64,000 nucleotides of DNA, from contig NC_044009.1 of NCBI RefSeq assembly GCF_900496995.4, positions 43,981,505-44,045,504 of the forward strand, in the 5' to 3' direction. Shown here piece after piece: positions 61,298 to 64,000 of this stretch (position 1 is its first letter; every line of letters starts with the position of its first letter). The DNA comes from Aquila chrysaetos chrysaetos. Lineage: Eukaryota; Chordata; Aves; Accipitriformes; Accipitridae. Made by a program: the position numbers and the translations under genes. The notes below the pieces were generated by a model. The model saw nothing but the letters and a program-made list of their open reading frames with translations, was not told the origin of the DNA and made no database searches.

Positions 61298-62960
61298 CAT
61301 AATCCCAGAATGGTTGAGGTTGGAAGGTACCTCTGGAAATAATCTGGTCCAACTCCCCTTCTAAAAGCTGGGTCAGCTAGAACAGATTGCTCAGGTTCCT
61401 GTCCAGTCAGGTTTGGAATAGCTGCAAGGATAGACACTCTACAACCTCTCTGAGAAAACTGTTCCGGAGTGTGACTAACCTCCCAGTGAAAAAGGTTTTT
61501 CTTATGTTTACATGGAATTTGCCATATTTCAGTGTGTATCCATTGCCTCTTGTCTGGTCACTGGTCACTGCTGAGAAGACTCTGACTCCATTTTCTTAAC
61601 TTCCCCCATCAGGTATTAATAGACATTGATGAGATCACCCTGAGCCTTCCCTTCTCCAGCCTGTACAGTCCCAGCTCCCCCAGCCTCCACTTGTATGCTG
61701 AAAGCCCGTAGTAATCTTTGTGATGTTTTGCTGGACTCACTCCCGTATGTGCATGTCCGTCTTGCCCTGGAGAACCCAGAGCTGGACACAGGACTCCAGA
61801 TGTGTCTCATCAGGGCTGAGTAGAGGGGAAGCATCACTTCACCTGCTGGTGACGCTGTTTGTAATGCAGCCCAGGATGCCTTTGGTCTTCTTTGCTGCAA
61901 GGGCACATTGCTTACTCATGTTCAACTTGTCTATCAGGACTCCCAGGTCCTTTTCTGCAAAGCTGTTTTCCAGCCAGTTGTTCCCAGACTGAACTAGTGT
62001 ATTGGGTGATTTCCTCCCAGGTGCAGGACTTTGCATTTCCCTTTGCTGAACTTTCTGAAGTCCAACATTATTCTGTCCATTTTTCGGCCCTGCTGAGGTC
62101 CCTCCAACCACTATCAACCTCTGTCAACCACTCCCAGTTTTGTATCCTCTGCAAACTTCCTGATGATGCCTTCCTGATCTGCCCCATCATCTAGATCATT
62201 AATGAAGATTCAAACACTGGAATGGTCTCCAATTGGACTTTATGCTGCTGATCACAACCCTTTGAGCCCAGAAATTCAGCCTGTTTTCAGTCCACCTCAT
62301 TGTGCGCTTATCTGGCCTGTACTTTGTTTGTCAGTGATAATTCTGTGGTAGACAGTGCTGAAAGTCATAATAAAGTAGAGATAAACAGATTTTACTGTCA
62401 TCACCAAGCTGATCTTGTCATTGTAGAAAGCTATCAGGTTGGTCAGACGTGATTTCCCTTTCATAAATCCATACCAATTACTCCGAATCACCTTTCTGAC
62501 CTAGGTAAAGGACCTCTGGGAGAATTTGTCCTATCATCTTCCCAGTGACTGAACTCAGGCCATCCGGCCTGTAGTTCCTTGGATCCTCCTTGCCATTCTT
62601 GAAGGTAGAAGTGATGTTTGCTCTCTTCCAGTGCTCAGGAACCTCCCCCGATCGCCATGATCTTTCATTATTGAGAATGGCCTTGCAATGACACTGTCCA
62701 TCTCTCTCAGCACTTGTGAATACACACCATCAGGTTGCATGGATTCATGTAAGTCCAATCTGTTTAAATGTTCCCTAACCTGATCCTCCTCCATGAATGG
62801 TAAGTCTTCCTTGCTCCAGACTTTCCTACAGGTCTCATGGACCTGGGATTGCTGATGGCAAGCTTTACGAGTGAAAGACCAAGGTGGAGAAGTCATTGAG
62901 TACCTCGGCCATTTCTGTGTCCTTTGGCACCAGGTCAAACTTCTAAAATATATTAACATG
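61298..62960 (-). mobile_element. CR1 LINE, about 1.66 kb, retains part of the reverse transcriptase
   Basis: The 3' end reads AATCCCAGAATGGTTGAGGT on the plus strand. Reading leftward on the minus strand from about 62960 are degraded ORF2 pieces: EEDQVREHLNRLD and PDGVYSQVLRE (start of the RT domain), GFMKGKSRLTNLIAFYND, then AEKDLGVL and KGILGCITNSV near the ORF2 end, and a CR1 3'UTR. Frameshifts and stops break the frame repeatedly, so the copy is dead. It is 5'-truncated. Confidence 0.93.
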
Positions 62961-64000
62961 TGAAGTTACCGCTATGGGAGACTGCACAGAGATGCTTCTG
63001 TGTGTTTGATCTCTGCTTCACACCTGTCTCTCACTGATAAATGTGTCTTTCATTTTATGATAGAACAATTATTTGATACAAGTACACTCTGCTCAAAATA
63101 TCAAGTATTGCAATCCAGCCTGTCAAGATAATCCAGAATGTAATCTCCTGGTCTGGAAGTGTAAGAATGTGGGTTATATAATTCCATATTTTTCCTTCCT
63201 GGTAACTGTGGTGTGAGTTCCTCTGCAGCTGTAAGTGTCTCTGAGCTTAGTAGCACATTTCATTATCAGAAATCCAGTCTTAGAATCAAAACCAAATCAT
63301 TTATTACCGATAGTTAGCATTAGAGCAGATATATGTCTACCACCTAATGGTGTTGTGCTGCGCTGTGTACGTTCTAGTGAGTTGAATTATGCTGAATCAT
63401 TTATCAGAATGAGATGAGCCTATGTACTCTATATCTAAGTTTTATGATAACTTGTGTAGAGTTCCCCCAAATTAGAGAACAGGCAGATAGTTGCTAAAGC
63501 AACTTGAGTTTCTACCTCTGTGCTCTGCTGAGAGGCAAGCACTATAAACCAGATGATCTGTATCTGTTTATATTTTCCTGTTTTCCTGGGTTTATGTTTT
63601 CCTGTTTTTTCCTTTTAAAGGAAAGTTGAAATGGTGTGCATGATGCTGTGGTGCAAAATGTTTCTTTTGCTCCTGAATCAAAGCTACCTGTAGCTCTGGC
63701 TGAGGCTTGTGAAAAACAGCATTTAACTTGATCTGTATGCACTACTCACTCACCGGTGCTGTGGAAGACGGCTGTTTTGCTTCATATCAGGTTTCTCACT
63801 AGTCCTGTAAGAAATCTATGGCAAATGATTTACAGGGCTTTCCTTCTAGGTCAGCAGTTTGCAAACACTCTTTCAAAACTCAATTAAAATGTTCCATTTT
63901 CTCATTGGCATGTGGATAATAAATGGAAGAATTTCAAGGCTTAATATGTCTCTCCCTCAGAAATACTTCAGATTGCACAGCTGTGAACAGAGGTGCTTTA
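62961..64000. other. Right edge; nothing recognised
   Basis: AT-rich DNA with no gene, RNA or repeat that I can name. A TTTTCCTGTTTTCCTGGG-like short tandem lies near 63573-63613. Confidence 0.5.

Overview
The window looks like nuclear DNA of a bird. Two intact vertebrate genes, both on the minus strand, show canonical GT-AG introns and CpG-rich first exons. The interspersed repeats I could recognise are CR1 LINE fragments with the (ATTCTATG)-type 3' end typical of birds and other sauropsids. DDX18 is also compact, about 11 kb. I cannot name the species. No bacterial, viral or CRISPR features were seen.

Layout. Positions 1-6267 are intergenic with no supported gene. HTR5B (serotonin receptor 5B) occupies about 6268-16907 on the minus strand: a long first coding exon (16125-16907), one phase-0 intron of about 9.0 kb, and a second coding exon (6749-7081). 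Its start lies in a CpG island that continues into a 38-bp G/C-rich minisatellite (about 17369-17580). Positions 17600-27200 are AT-rich intergenic DNA. DDX18 (DEAD-box RNA helicase, the Has1 orthologue) runs 38855 to 27630 on the minus strand in 14 coding exons. I placed every exon by splice sites and reading phase; the joined frame is 1944 nt, 647 residues, with all helicase motifs intact. Its start also lies in a CpG island (38.4-39.5 kb). Positions 39.9-64 kb are AT-rich with no recognisable gene, only CR1 fragments (43.86-44.26 and 61.30-62.96 kb) and simple repeats.

The two genes work in unrelated processes: DDX18 in nucleolar 60S ribosome assembly, HTR5B in neuronal serotonin signalling. 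Their pairing is an old vertebrate neighbourhood. To my recollection the dead human HTR5BP and the live rodent Htr5b also lie beside DDX18. The most notable biology is therefore an intact HTR5B, a receptor humans have lost.

I found no convincing undescribed system. Worth a second look are the intact HTR5B with a one-residue shortening after TM4, the 38-bp promoter-proximal minisatellite, the rebuilt low-complexity N-terminal region of DDX18, and a T21 tract that serves as the polypyrimidine tract of a 57-nt in-frame DDX18 exon.
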